Assembly (NCBI GenBank): GCA_903903635.1 | Contig: CAIUZK010000011.1 | Span: 1-62,803, forward strand | Reading direction: 5' to 3' | DNA from: an uncultured Bacteroidota bacterium | Lineage (GTDB): Bacteria; Bacteroidota; Bacteroidia; Chitinophagales; Chitinophagaceae | Length of the DNA stretch: 62,803 nt | Part shown: piece by piece, positions 1 through 8,449 of the stretch | Layout: every line of letters begins with the position of its first letter | How positions within the stretch are numbered: the stretch's first letter is position 1 | The notes under the pieces: model-generated | What the model was told of the DNA's origin: nothing | Database searches by the model: none | The model's input: the letters and a program-made list of their open reading frames with translations, nothing else | Position numbers and translations under genes: made by a program

Positions 1-94
1 ATAGCAGTCTGAGATTATTTTGTTTTATCGAACGAAAAACCTAATTTTATGTGATATTAATCCCACATATCGGCACTACGCTTTTCTACATAGC

Positions 95-251
95 AGTCTT
101 AAAATAATTCATTATTCGCAGATTTTACGCCTCATAAAACATGCCTTCGCTAAGCTATGGCAGTTAATAACATGCCTTCGCTAAAGCTATGGCAGTTAAT
201 AAAAGAAATATAACTTCGCAATATGGTGGAACTTATTTCATCAACGTTCCT
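95..251 (+). repeat. Palindromic repeat element, copy A (left arm missing)
   Basis: This is the right part of an element that recurs at 9657-9851 and 20273-20431. It shares the core beginning AGTCTTAAAATAATTC and the right arm ending CGTTCCT, but lacks the left inverted arm. It uniquely holds two tandem copies of a 31/32-bp unit (ACATGCCTTCGCTA...GCAGTTAAT, about 139-201). The rest of 1-364 holds a short direct repeat, ATAGCAGTCT at 1-10 and again at 91-100, and no convincing gene. A 57-codon frame (189-362) that starts inside the element is noted elsewhere as unlikely. Confidence 0.75.
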
Positions 252-364
252 AAGCCTAATTCATACGAAATAGTTTTTGACGGTAGCCTCATCAGATTAA
301 TTTATAATGATGGCAGGTTTTCAATGATATTATTACCTAATTTTCGAAAAAAAAAGAAATAGCT

Positions 365-895
365 ATGGCTCAGAATCATGCATTAATTGCAGAATTACAA
401 ATGGAAGCCGCATCTACCCGCAAAATGCTGGAACGCGTACCTACCGAAAAAAATGACTGGCATCCGCATGCAAAATCGATGAAACTCGGCAGACTGGCAA
501 CGCACGTTGCTGAATTGCCAGGTTGGGTAGTATTTACCCTTGGAGCAGATGAACTGAATTTTGCTACCATGGAATACAAACCGATAACTAATCCGACAAA
601 GGAAGAATTGCTTGCACTGCATGACAAAAACGTAAGTGACGCACTTGCAATACTTGAAAAGACTACTGATGAGGATCTTGAAAAAATGTGGTCATTGAAG
701 AATGGTGAACATGTGCATTTTACCATGCCGAAGAAAGTGGTTGTCCGCTCAATGGCTTATAATCATCTTTACCACCACCGTGGTCAGTTGAGTGTATACC
801 TGCGCCTGCTTGATGTACCTGTTCCGGGAATGTATGGACCAACTGCAGATGATCGTCCTGCTACGGCTCCAGCCGGAGATACTGCCGCAGGATAA
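365..895 (+). CDS. DinB family protein (DinB_2-like four-helix metal-binding protein)
   Basis: A 176-residue cytosolic protein of usual DinB length. The family's three metal-binding histidines are recognisable: H47 in ATHVAELPGW, and H134 and H138 in NHLYHHRGQL. The HxxxHRGQ pattern is diagnostic. DinB-like proteins form a four-helix bundle holding a divalent metal. Some are thiol (bacillithiol/mycothiol-type) transferases, but the role of this one cannot be told from the sequence. The C-terminal 15 residues are Ala/Pro/Thr-rich and probably disordered. The ATG is preceded by an A-rich stretch typical of Bacteroidota initiation regions. The gene stands alone and ends at a strong hairpin at 923-954 shared with the convergent esterase gene. 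Confidence 0.9.
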   Translation: MAQNHALIAELQMEAASTRKMLERVPTEKNDWHPHAKSMKLGRLATHVAELPGWVVFTLGADELNFATMEYKPITNPTKEELLALHDKNVSDALAILEKTTDEDLEKMWSLKNGEHVHFTMPKKVVVRSMAYNHLYHHRGQLSVYLRLLDVPVPGMYGPTADDRPATAPAGDTAAG

Positions 896-922
896 TTTGA
901 ATGATTCATTTTCAACAATATA

Positions 923-958
923 ACAAAGGCTAAAGTTCTGACTTTAGCCTTTGTTGTT
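923..958. terminator. Intrinsic terminator between convergent genes
   Basis: A perfect 14-bp stem (ACAAAGGCTAAAGT and its complement) closes a 4-nt loop TCTG and is followed by TGTTTT on the plus strand. It lies 28 bases after the DinB stop and before the end of the convergent esterase gene, so it can serve both strands. Confidence 0.85.
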
Positions 959-987
959 TTATCAAGGGAAGATAAGTACAAATTGAT

Positions 988-2253
988 CTACTCTATTACT
1001 AATCTCTTTACTACGGGTGCATTAACCTGGTCGGCATACCTGATGTGCAGGAAATAAATACCTTTGGCAAGGTGTGAAGTGTTCATTTCATAATTTGCAT
1101 TACCCACATTTCCCGAGGCTAAAACAGTACGACCGGTCTGGTCATAAACAGTAACTTCGGCTATAGGTACAGTAGCCTTAATCTTAACCAGTTCTGAAGC
1201 AGGGTTAGGGAAAACTGAAACTTCAGCTATCGAAACAGTGGCATAAATGTTAACCAGACCCGAGGTAAGCATAGGGGAAATTGAATCAACAGTTCCAGTA
1301 ACTGCTTCGTGAATGCCATCACCTTCAGTGCAAACCATTTGGTAAAGAAAAACATTGATCATAGAATCAACAGTAAAGAATTTAGCTGCATTAGTCGACC
1401 ATGGAACATGACCATCGCCCGGGAAAATATGGCTCATGTGGTAAATTCCATTTGCTACATAGACCGGCTCCAGTGTTCCAAGACCACAAAGATTTACATG
1501 CACAGTACCAGATAAAGGATATCCACAATAATAAGGTACAACATTATCGTTGGTGCCCTGAGCATTTACAGAAGGTTTATCGCCGATACCTGCAAATGAT
1601 GACTGATTAAGCGCTCCCGCAAGATTGATAATGGCTTTGAACCTGGTGGTATATCCTGCATTGCCACTATTACCTTCAAAGCCGCCATTGGCCATCATGG
1701 CTGCTGCAATATTAGGAGGACATTCGCCCAGACTGTCGAGATAACCCACATGCATGTATAAAACAGCACCGGCAGAATTGCCACCAATAAAAATATTGTT
1801 GGTATCAATCTTGTACGTATTAGTAGTAGCCCTGTCTTTTACAAAATACCGGATAGCAGCCTTACCATCGCCAATGGCCTTGATTACTTCATCAACGGCA
1901 GAAGCGGAATCTAATAAGGTTAACGGGCTGGTAGTGCGATAGTCGATAGATACAGTAACATATCCTCTCTTTGCAAAGTTTTGACACAACCATATAATGG
2001 TACTGTCGTTAGTTCTGTCGCCATTGCCAGTGATAAAGCTACCGCCGTGCCCCAGGATAATAACGGGTCTTTCGGCCAAGGTATCGCCGGTGGGCTGGAA
2101 AATATCCATCTGCAGGCTGTAGACGGAAGAATAGGTAACGGTAGTTTTGGTATAGCCGGTAAAAACCTCTGTATTATACCTACCGGGAGGACATCCTGCC
2201 GTGGCAATACCTGAAATAAACAGCGCAATAAAGAATAAGTAAAGTGTACGCAT
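988..2253 (-). CDS. Secreted alpha/beta-hydrolase (carboxylesterase-like) with T9SS type A sorting domain
   Basis: A 421-residue exported esterase-like enzyme. Residues 1-19 form a signal peptide. The alpha/beta-hydrolase domain (about 40-305) shows the HGG oxyanion motif at 69-71, the nucleophile elbow GGNSAG with S160, a candidate acid D236 in GTNDNVVP and a candidate base H282 in GDGHVPW, in the order Ser-Asp-His. The last 75 residues are a T9SS type A domain (VSVFPNPASE, GKGIYFLHI-like strands, VKRLVIE end), so the enzyme should be exported through the outer membrane and anchored or released. Substrate is unknown; acyl or cinnamoyl esters are possible. The start codon lies inside a 15-bp inverted repeat at 2251-2287, which may control expression. 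Confidence 0.88.
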   Translation of the reverse strand: MRTLYLFFIALFISGIATAGCPPGRYNTEVFTGYTKTTVTYSSVYSLQMDIFQPTGDTLAERPVIILGHGGSFITGNGDRTNDSTIIWLCQNFAKRGYVTVSIDYRTTSPLTLLDSASAVDEVIKAIGDGKAAIRYFVKDRATTNTYKIDTNNIFIGGNSAGAVLYMHVGYLDSLGECPPNIAAAMMANGGFEGNSGNAGYTTRFKAIINLAGALNQSSFAGIGDKPSVNAQGTNDNVVPYYCGYPLSGTVHVNLCGLGTLEPVYVANGIYHMSHIFPGDGHVPWSTNAAKFFTVDSMINVFLYQMVCTEGDGIHEAVTGTVDSISPMLTSGLVNIYATVSIAEVSVFPNPASELVKIKATVPIAEVTVYDQTGRTVLASGNVGNANYEMNTSHLAKGIYFLHIRYADQVNAPVVKRLVIE

Positions 2254-2287
2254 TGTATTAATTTTTTGTGTGAAAATTAATACAATG
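2251..2287 (-). promoter_or_regulatory. Perfect 15-bp inverted repeat covering the esterase start codon
   Basis: The arms CATTGTATTAATTTT and AAAATTAATACAATG are perfect reverse complements around a 7-nt loop. On the minus strand the final ATG of the hairpin is the start codon of the esterase gene, so in mRNA the codon and the bases just before it would be paired. It could be a translational control hairpin or a dyad operator. No known family was recognised. Confidence 0.55.
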
Positions 2288-2475
2288 TAATAACTTTTTA
2301 CGAACTAGATTATCTTTTTATTACTTTATTTAACCTACAACAAATATCAGTGCTTTTTGCTTATAATAAATGCAAATAAAATAGTCTTTTCGAACTTTAG
2401 GCATTGTTAAAATTACCCACAATAATTTTGAGCCTCACATCCCTGCAAGTTCTGATCGTACCGGTTATAGACTGA

Positions 2476-4080
2476 TTATAGCTTTTGCAGTTGCTGCGTT
2501 TTCAGAATTTGTCCGTTAGCATCCTGAACAGAAATGATGTATATGCCGTTTTTCAGACCTGATAATGATATTGTCTCCCGTTCATTCATCCAGGACAGAT
2601 TTTCAGTAATCACGATCCTTCCAAGTGCATCTATAATTTTAATAATAGTGGCAGCACCTTTGGTAAAGTCGGTACGATATAAACAAATATTGTTTGAAGC
2701 AGGATTGGGAAAAATAGTTATGGCGCCTGCGGAGACAATATTTTGCTCCACCTTTGTCAGATCAAAAGGTTCATAGTAATAATAGTATTTCCTTTCGGGA
2801 GAAGAGAGGTAATAGCCAGCGCCTGTGAGTGAATCGGAGAACACATAATTAAATGATTGTGCCTCTAAAGGATTACTATAAGTATCGTAGGTAAACCATA
2901 TTTTTTTACTGAAGGTTTTTTGAGTAACCGGCGCGGTGTAACCGCCATAATAATTATAAATAACGGTATCGGGCAACCCATATAAGGATACATTCTTCAG
3001 ATATTCGCAACTGGCATAGACAGTATCACCAGAAAACAGCCTGGTACCGGCAAAGGTAAAATAACTTATACCTGCTGTATAGCCAAAAGAATCATTAATG
3101 TAGGCGGACCAAACGCCGACATTGTACTGTGAAGTGCTGTCTTTCTGCAGGGTGGAATCGGGGTTATAAACCAGATATTGCCTGATCTGGGGTTGCCAGA
3201 AACCAGAACTATCGGCGTATAAGCAGGTGAAAGTCATATTGCCATTTATGTCGTAAGCGTATACCGATTTACGGTTTTCAACCCAGGCACCGGTATATAC
3301 ACTTGAACTATCGGAAACCAACTGATTTAAACCATTGTAGGTATAGCAGACTATACTTGTGGGTTCCCAACTACTCATTATGGAATTATAAGAATAATAC
3401 ATTGCGGATATCCTGTTGTCCAGCGTGTCGTAATTCAATTGGCAACGATATTTGCCGCCCGGGAGCGTGGGATAATATTGATTATCAGTTTGTGTAAGCA
3501 AATCACCTGAATAAGTATTGAGCACCTTATCGGCAAACCCAAAAATATTGCCTGATGAGGGACCAAAAGGACAATAAGAATTCCATGCATAAACACTATC
3601 CGGCATAATGTCCATACTTATTACAGGAGATTGAACGGGGGCATAAATAAGTGCAAAAGGATAATTCTGGTCAACAGGGGAAGTATATGTATTCACTGAA
3701 GGCGACAGATAAGCCATTTTCTGGAAATTAAATAATGAGCTCCGGTTGCTGCTATAAAAATAATAGGCTGAGTCGGATTTACCAGGGTGGCTGGCAAACG
3801 TATCCAGAAGATTATAACCACAAAAAGCTTTAAGCCGTTCGCCTGAAGCGCCTGATGATTTTTTAGCTGCAATATGCATGCTCTCACGGCGTTCGTATTG
3901 CCGCTGCAATACTGATTGTAAATTGCCGGCTACAAACACAGATGCGGGAGTAACCGGCGAAACAGCAACGCCAGCCTGCCTGTGGATCTGTTGAATATTA
4001 CTAAAGTTCTGTGCAGTAACCTGATGACTGTTTGCCAGCAGCAGTAACGTTGAGAAAATATATAAAAACAGTTTTTTCAT
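2476..4080 (-). CDS. T9SS type A sorting domain protein of unknown function
   Basis: A 534-residue secreted protein. Residues 1-23 are a signal peptide (MKKLFLYIFSTLLLLANSHQ start). The middle (about 100-430) is rich in Tyr, Ser and Asp, with several YAYDxNGN / YTYNGLNQL-like strands that recall the YD-type repeats found in many large Bacteroidota surface proteins, though they are too degenerate to call as Rhs. The last 80 residues are a T9SS type A domain (ITIFPNPASN, GLKNGIYIISV, TQQLQKL end). It is transcribed alone, with 222 bases to the esterase gene downstream. The domain layout says surface or secreted; no enzymatic motif was found. Confidence 0.8.
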   Translation of the reverse strand: MKKLFLYIFSTLLLLANSHQVTAQNFSNIQQIHRQAGVAVSPVTPASVFVAGNLQSVLQRQYERRESMHIAAKKSSGASGERLKAFCGYNLLDTFASHPGKSDSAYYFYSSNRSSLFNFQKMAYLSPSVNTYTSPVDQNYPFALIYAPVQSPVISMDIMPDSVYAWNSYCPFGPSSGNIFGFADKVLNTYSGDLLTQTDNQYYPTLPGGKYRCQLNYDTLDNRISAMYYSYNSIMSSWEPTSIVCYTYNGLNQLVSDSSSVYTGAWVENRKSVYAYDINGNMTFTCLYADSSGFWQPQIRQYLVYNPDSTLQKDSTSQYNVGVWSAYINDSFGYTAGISYFTFAGTRLFSGDTVYASCEYLKNVSLYGLPDTVIYNYYGGYTAPVTQKTFSKKIWFTYDTYSNPLEAQSFNYVFSDSLTGAGYYLSSPERKYYYYYEPFDLTKVEQNIVSAGAITIFPNPASNNICLYRTDFTKGAATIIKIIDALGRIVITENLSWMNERETISLSGLKNGIYIISVQDANGQILKTQQLQKL

Positions 4081-4287
4081 AATCAGCTATTTGATTTTTA
4101 ATTCAGCTTTCACCCTAAAGGCCGGGATAAGAATTGAGGCAATATTAGTACAGCTTAAAGGAAATTTTCATGACAGGCATCAAATACAGATATGATACAG
4201 AGCATGTATTTACTATATCACTATGCGTTTTGATTGAAATTTCAGGTTATTTGCTATCTTTAAAACCGAAATCAAATGATACTACCA

Positions 4288-4410
4288 ATGAAATTCAGGA
4301 TTTTTTCTATTCTAGCTCTACTTATTATTGTAGGATTAAGCAGTTGCACCAACCGTCAGTTCCCAGGAAGGTATCATCAGGATGGTCAGGGGCATGCTCG
4401 TTTTTATTGA
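4288..4410 (+). CDS. Small lipoprotein, 40 residues
   Basis: A short reading frame overlooked by length cut-offs. It begins MKFRIFSILALLIIVG and has a clear lipoprotein signal ending in the lipobox LSSC with Cys20, followed by TN and a polar 18-residue tail rich in His, Gly and Gln. It is preceded by A-rich sequence and a TATCTTTA element (-7-like, at 4256-4263). Its last 7 bases overlap the end of the convergent TonB receptor gene. Tiny lipoproteins of this design are common in Chitinophagaceae, but their roles are unknown. A longer overlapping frame at 4170-4433 has no signal or family resemblance and is judged a shadow. Confidence 0.55.
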   Translation: MKFRIFSILALLIIVGLSSCTNRQFPGRYHQDGQGHARFY

Positions 4411-6368
4411 TTTTTTTCTTTTACGATACCTAAGTTTAATGCCAGAAGCCAATTGGTACCGGGCATAGGCCTGTAGGCTACTACCTGGTATTGGCTATTC
4501 CATATGTTGTTGCACTGACCTGAGAGGCGGAGCTTATGTTGCCTGAAACGCGTATCCAACATTAGCTGAACGTTTCCTGTAGCATATGGTGTAATAAAAT
4601 AAGACTCATCGGAAGTAATGAAACGGTAGCCTGTGTAGGTGTGATTGTAATTAAATGACAACTTTCTGAAAGTAAATCCGGCATTCGCCTGTCCATTATA
4701 ACGGGGCGTATAGGGAATCTGCTTTCCTATACTTCCATCGTTGTAAATATAACTGGAAACGGTAGTTGCCAGAATGTAGGATGTATTCAGACCAATATGG
4801 AACTTCCAATGGCCCGTGGTGTAAGAAATATTGTTTTCCGTCTCTACTCCCCTGCTGTGCACCTCTGAAATGTTGTGAGGTGTCCATATAGCGCCACCTA
4901 TCCACAATATCCAATCGTGGATATTGCGGTTAAATACCGAGACATCATGACTAAGTGTAAAATCGCCGGCTTTAAAACTCAGCAAATAGCCGGCATCTTC
5001 GCTCCAACCCTGTTCCGGTTTCAGACTTGTATTTCCACCAGGGAAATAATACAACTCATTCAATGCAGGGGTGCGGTAAGTACGTTGTACATTTGAACGC
5101 AATAACAACCATGGAGTAATAGCAAAGGATGCATTTGCACCCGGAAGTAAAATATTGCTTTGCCTGGCTTCAGTTCCACTATTAATAATTTCATTTCGGG
5201 CGCTTACAGATATATCCAACTTATCCTTCCACACCTTGATATCATATGCACCAACAAGGGCTACACGGGATTGTTGTTTTGAGCCTTCCCCCTGCTGATT
5301 GAGCCAGGCAAGCTGGAAGGGCGTAAACATAGATATACGACCCCAAAAACCTAATTCTTTTTTCCAGCCCACTTCCTGATAATACTGGTAAACACTATTG
5401 TTTACGTGTAACAAAATAGCATCATCGCTATATCCAGATTCATCTTTAACAAATGATGACCGGGCATACCATTTATTTGAACCAGTAACTTTATTCCATT
5501 CTGCAACAACCCTAAATGCGCCATCCTCCTGCTTTTTTACAGAGGATGATTCAAGCAGACCGGGAGGGATTTCCCGGCTGTATTGCTGCATCCAGGCAGT
5601 AAGGCTTACCACCTGCAAAGCGCCTATTTTATATGCAGCCCGTAATTGGACCGCTTCGCTCTGTAAACGGCTGTTGTGCATATCTGATTTAATACCCTGA
5701 TTGCTGGTAAAAGTAAAATTATTGATGGCAGATTGAGCATATACACTGCCGGAAAAAAACCACCTGTGATTGTGAATATCAGCATCCAGTCCACCCATAT
5801 ACTGGCCAAAGCTTCCGGTTCCTGCATTTACAAAAAGAGCGCTCTTTGCCGAATCGAAAACCGGCGCATCGTTTTCCAGCATCAGGGCGCCACCAACATT
5901 ACCACTGCCCCATAAGGCTGAAGAGCCACCGTACACAATATTTACCTTGTGCATAAATGAAACAGGCAGTGTGGAAATATCCGCAATACCCAATGCAGCA
6001 TTCTGTATAGGCACGCCATTCCAAAATACTGCCGACTGGGCTGACGAAGAACCTCTGAAATTCAATGTTGCCAATCCATTAAAACCATAAGATTTTACAA
6101 ACACCGGAACCTGCTGTGTGAGCAGACTGGCCAGACTCTGCAACTGGTATTGATGAAGTGTGGCGCTATCTATAGTTTTCACCTTCTGCCCCGGCGAGAA
6201 ATCGTTGATCCGGGAGTCATTGGAAACTTTGCGTTTGGTATGGATATTAATTTCCTGCAGTGTTGTGTCATTAGTATTCTGACAGTAAGCATCTGAGGGA
6301 AGGATACAACCAATAACAGCCGCAAAAAGCAGCATTTTCAATGTTATCTGTGTGTATAGCGTTTTCAA
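4404..6368 (-). CDS. btuB: BtuB-like TonB-dependent receptor (vitamin B12 uptake)
   Basis: Outer-membrane transporter for the last step of surface cobalamin capture, powered by TonB. I chose the TTG at 6368, four bases after the BtuG stop. It gives a 654-residue protein whose signal peptide has a basic n-region (KTLYTQITLK) before the hydrophobic core. The first ATG is at 6335 and would lose that region; longer in-frame starts run into the btuG gene. A plug domain follows the signal (SLASLLTQQVPVFVKSYG, then LNFRGSSSAQSAVFWNGVP). A 22-strand-type barrel rich in aromatic-alternating strands fills the rest. There is no carboxypeptidase-like N-terminal extension, so it is BtuB-like rather than SusC-like. 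It is the last gene of the riboswitch operon, directly after the BtuG-like lid, as in Bacteroides B12 loci. Confidence 0.85.
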   Translation of the reverse strand: MKTLYTQITLKMLLFAAVIGCILPSDAYCQNTNDTTLQEINIHTKRKVSNDSRINDFSPGQKVKTIDSATLHQYQLQSLASLLTQQVPVFVKSYGFNGLATLNFRGSSSAQSAVFWNGVPIQNAALGIADISTLPVSFMHKVNIVYGGSSALWGSGNVGGALMLENDAPVFDSAKSALFVNAGTGSFGQYMGGLDADIHNHRWFFSGSVYAQSAINNFTFTSNQGIKSDMHNSRLQSEAVQLRAAYKIGALQVVSLTAWMQQYSREIPPGLLESSSVKKQEDGAFRVVAEWNKVTGSNKWYARSSFVKDESGYSDDAILLHVNNSVYQYYQEVGWKKELGFWGRISMFTPFQLAWLNQQGEGSKQQSRVALVGAYDIKVWKDKLDISVSARNEIINSGTEARQSNILLPGANASFAITPWLLLRSNVQRTYRTPALNELYYFPGGNTSLKPEQGWSEDAGYLLSFKAGDFTLSHDVSVFNRNIHDWILWIGGAIWTPHNISEVHSRGVETENNISYTTGHWKFHIGLNTSYILATTVSSYIYNDGSIGKQIPYTPRYNGQANAGFTFRKLSFNYNHTYTGYRFITSDESYFITPYATGNVQLMLDTRFRQHKLRLSGQCNNIWNSQYQVVAYRPMPGTNWLLALNLGIVKEKNQ

Positions 6369-6372
6369 ATCC

Positions 6373-7443
6373 TTAGTTATCAAAATAAAAATGTCCGGGG
6401 CCTGATCCAACATTGAAACTGGTTCTGACTGTGCCGTCTGGTCTATAAATATAAACAGTACCCTTCTGGTTGAAATCTTTGGCATCGGCAATATAGATTT
6501 CATCATTTGCCGGATTAATACCCACTGCATAAAAATACTGGTTGGCTTTATCTGCAACGAAGGGTTGTGCAGGTAAAGCCGAGGCATGAATACCTACTTT
6601 ATAAACACCATTGGGCATTGTACCTTTATTGTATGCTTCAAGAAAGCAGATTGTATCTTTTGCCGCATTCAACACAGGCTTAAACGGATTGGCATTTGCA
6701 GGGAACAGAAAGGAGTGCAGTACCTCACCTGTCGTAGGGTCGATACGCGATAAGGTAGCCGTTGTACCATATGGCTCGTCACCAGCCAAAACCCACAGCA
6801 TCTGCTCTTTGTCGATCAATACCTCCTGCGGAGCCTTTGCCGGCAGATTAATCTCCCTTATGATGTTATTGGTAATGATATCTACCTGATACAATTTGCC
6901 GCAGGCTGTATCCCAAACACAAATATAGGCAGAGCCATTATAGAGGCACATACCTTCTGTGTTTCGATAGGGGAACGTAATAGAATCTGATACCACCAGG
7001 GTTTGAGGATTGATAATATAGACCTTGTTGTTATACTCAGATGATATATAGGCTTTGGTAGTGCTTACAGGCAGTATGTACCTTGGTTTCTTTATGTTTA
7101 TTGTGCCGGTTTGCTGCCAGGTAGCGGAACTAAGCACCACTATTTTATCTGAATTATTGATACACAGGAATAATTTATCACCAATATGCTGCATGCTTTG
7201 AAAAATATCACCAAGCGGCTGCTTATTTACGCTTTCGAAAATGTCACCAAATACGCTATCCTTGCCAGATGCCCATGCATAAAGAGATGCATCGCCTGAA
7301 GTGAAATTACCTTCACAAATCACATATACATTTCCTATAGCCCCGGGGAGGCTGGAGTATGCAGGCTCAGGTTTATCTTTTTTACAGGAAACCAGCCAGC
7401 AACAAAGAATAAGAATCAGCGCCTGATAATTTTTTCTGTCCAT
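6373..7443 (-). CDS. btuG: BtuG-like surface lipoprotein (seven-bladed propeller, DUF5074-type)
   Basis: A 356-residue lipoprotein: signal peptide with lipobox LVSC and acylated Cys20, then KKDKPEP. From about residue 35 the sequence is a YncE/DUF5074-like beta-propeller with repeating blades of about 45 residues (GNVYVICEGNFTSGDASLYA, KAYISSEYNNKVYIINPQT, MLWVLAGDEPYG, EIYIADAKDFNQKGTVYIY). In Bacteroides thetaiotaomicron BtuG proteins of this fold bind cobalamin very tightly outside the cell and sit as a lid on BtuB. The adjacent BtuB-like gene and the upstream B12 riboswitch argue for the same job here. The start overlaps the preceding gene by 28 bases, suggesting translational coupling. 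Confidence 0.82.
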   Translation of the reverse strand: MDRKNYQALILILCCWLVSCKKDKPEPAYSSLPGAIGNVYVICEGNFTSGDASLYAWASGKDSVFGDIFESVNKQPLGDIFQSMQHIGDKLFLCINNSDKIVVLSSATWQQTGTINIKKPRYILPVSTTKAYISSEYNNKVYIINPQTLVVSDSITFPYRNTEGMCLYNGSAYICVWDTACGKLYQVDIITNNIIREINLPAKAPQEVLIDKEQMLWVLAGDEPYGTTATLSRIDPTTGEVLHSFLFPANANPFKPVLNAAKDTICFLEAYNKGTMPNGVYKVGIHASALPAQPFVADKANQYFYAVGINPANDEIYIADAKDFNQKGTVYIYRPDGTVRTSFNVGSGPGHFYFDN

Positions 7444-8435
7444 TTGTTACCATTTGTATCGTTTAGCAACAGGTAATAAATACCCGGCGGGCAAGCTGTA
7501 AGCGACATGGTGGTGGTGCAGCTTACAACATTTGTTTGAAAAACCACATTGCCGGTTATAGTGGTCAACTGTGCTGTTGTGAGGTTATTAACACCACCCT
7601 TCTGACCGATAGTTATAAAATCTGCGGAAGGATTGGGATAGATCATCAAACCTATATTCTCCTGCAGCCTGTTTACACTTTCGAATGCTTCGTGAATAAC
7701 ACCAACAGCATCCAGGTCGAAACCACAGGAAGGGAATGGCGATGGATAAGGATCGTTTATTATCCTTCCGGAATGATCGTGGGATGCATGAGCCCCAACA
7801 GATCCTACCACATCAATAAGCCGCACATGAGTCACATTATTTACATCGAGACCCGGAGTGCCAGCCAATTCATCCAAATCGAAAGGAGTGCCATACATGC
7901 CTATATACTTACCGGCAAGGTTATTGATATTGACCGCATTCATGTAACCGGCATTGCTAACCTGAACATCGGTAGCTGTTAAAGAAGAAGCGGGGAACCG
8001 GAAATAATTTATACCATCAGAACTTACTTCAACAAAAGCCAGTTCAAGGTAAGCCAGTGAGGAATCAGCAAAATCGCGGAATCCATTTTCGAAAACGGCG
8101 AAATCCGGCCCGGAGCCATTGATTATGGGATGAAGGAAGGTAAGGTCGGCAATACCACTATCGCCAAGGCTCACAACCCCACCATCTGGTATGCCGGTGG
8201 CCAGACTGCTGTCGCCGAATGTGGCACAACCAAGTGAAGTATCGGCAATATCCAACCATCCCCTGTGTAATGAACAATGAATAGCCCATGACACAAACTG
8301 GCTGCTTCCGGCACTGATGGCAGCGCTGCCTGCAAGCCCGGCCTGTGGCGCATATTGGGCAAAAAGCCCATGAGCCGGAATCAGCAATGTTATAAGCAGA
8401 CCTGATAATAGTTTCTTAATCAATTTCGATTTCAT
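7416..8435 (-). CDS. T9SS-exported cell-surface protein of the B12 operon
   Basis: 339 residues with a signal peptide (MKSKLIKKLLSGLL start, cleavage near AHGLFAQ). Residues 30-235 form a domain often found as a 'cell surface protein' in Bacteroidota cobalamin loci: GPDFAVFENGF, AFVEVSSDGINYFRF, VRLIDVVGS and GFDLDAVGVIH, which resembles a lectin-like jelly-roll. The last 75 residues are a T9SS type A domain (LMIYPNPSAD, CPPGIYYLLL, KWTEKIIRR end). It lies 14 bases after the DUF4465-like gene and overlaps btuG. Surface capture or presentation of corrinoid is the likely role by association; binding residues are not known to me. Confidence 0.78.
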   Translation of the reverse strand: MKSKLIKKLLSGLLITLLIPAHGLFAQYAPQAGLAGSAAISAGSSQFVSWAIHCSLHRGWLDIADTSLGCATFGDSSLATGIPDGGVVSLGDSGIADLTFLHPIINGSGPDFAVFENGFRDFADSSLAYLELAFVEVSSDGINYFRFPASSLTATDVQVSNAGYMNAVNINNLAGKYIGMYGTPFDLDELAGTPGLDVNNVTHVRLIDVVGSVGAHASHDHSGRIINDPYPSPFPSCGFDLDAVGVIHEAFESVNRLQENIGLMIYPNPSADFITIGQKGGVNNLTTAQLTTITGNVVFQTNVVSCTTTMSLTACPPGIYYLLLNDTNGNKWTEKIIRR

Positions 8436-8449
8436 TTGTATCCGGCTCC

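Noticed and set aside
189-362. 57-codon frame beginning inside repeat copy A and ending just before the DinB gene
   Set aside because: The first half is element sequence that is also present, in other contexts, in copy B; no signal or family resemblance. Could be real only if conserved in relatives.
4170-4433. 87-codon frame overlapping the small lipoprotein
   Set aside because: No signal, no family, and it conflicts with a better frame that has a clear lipobox.
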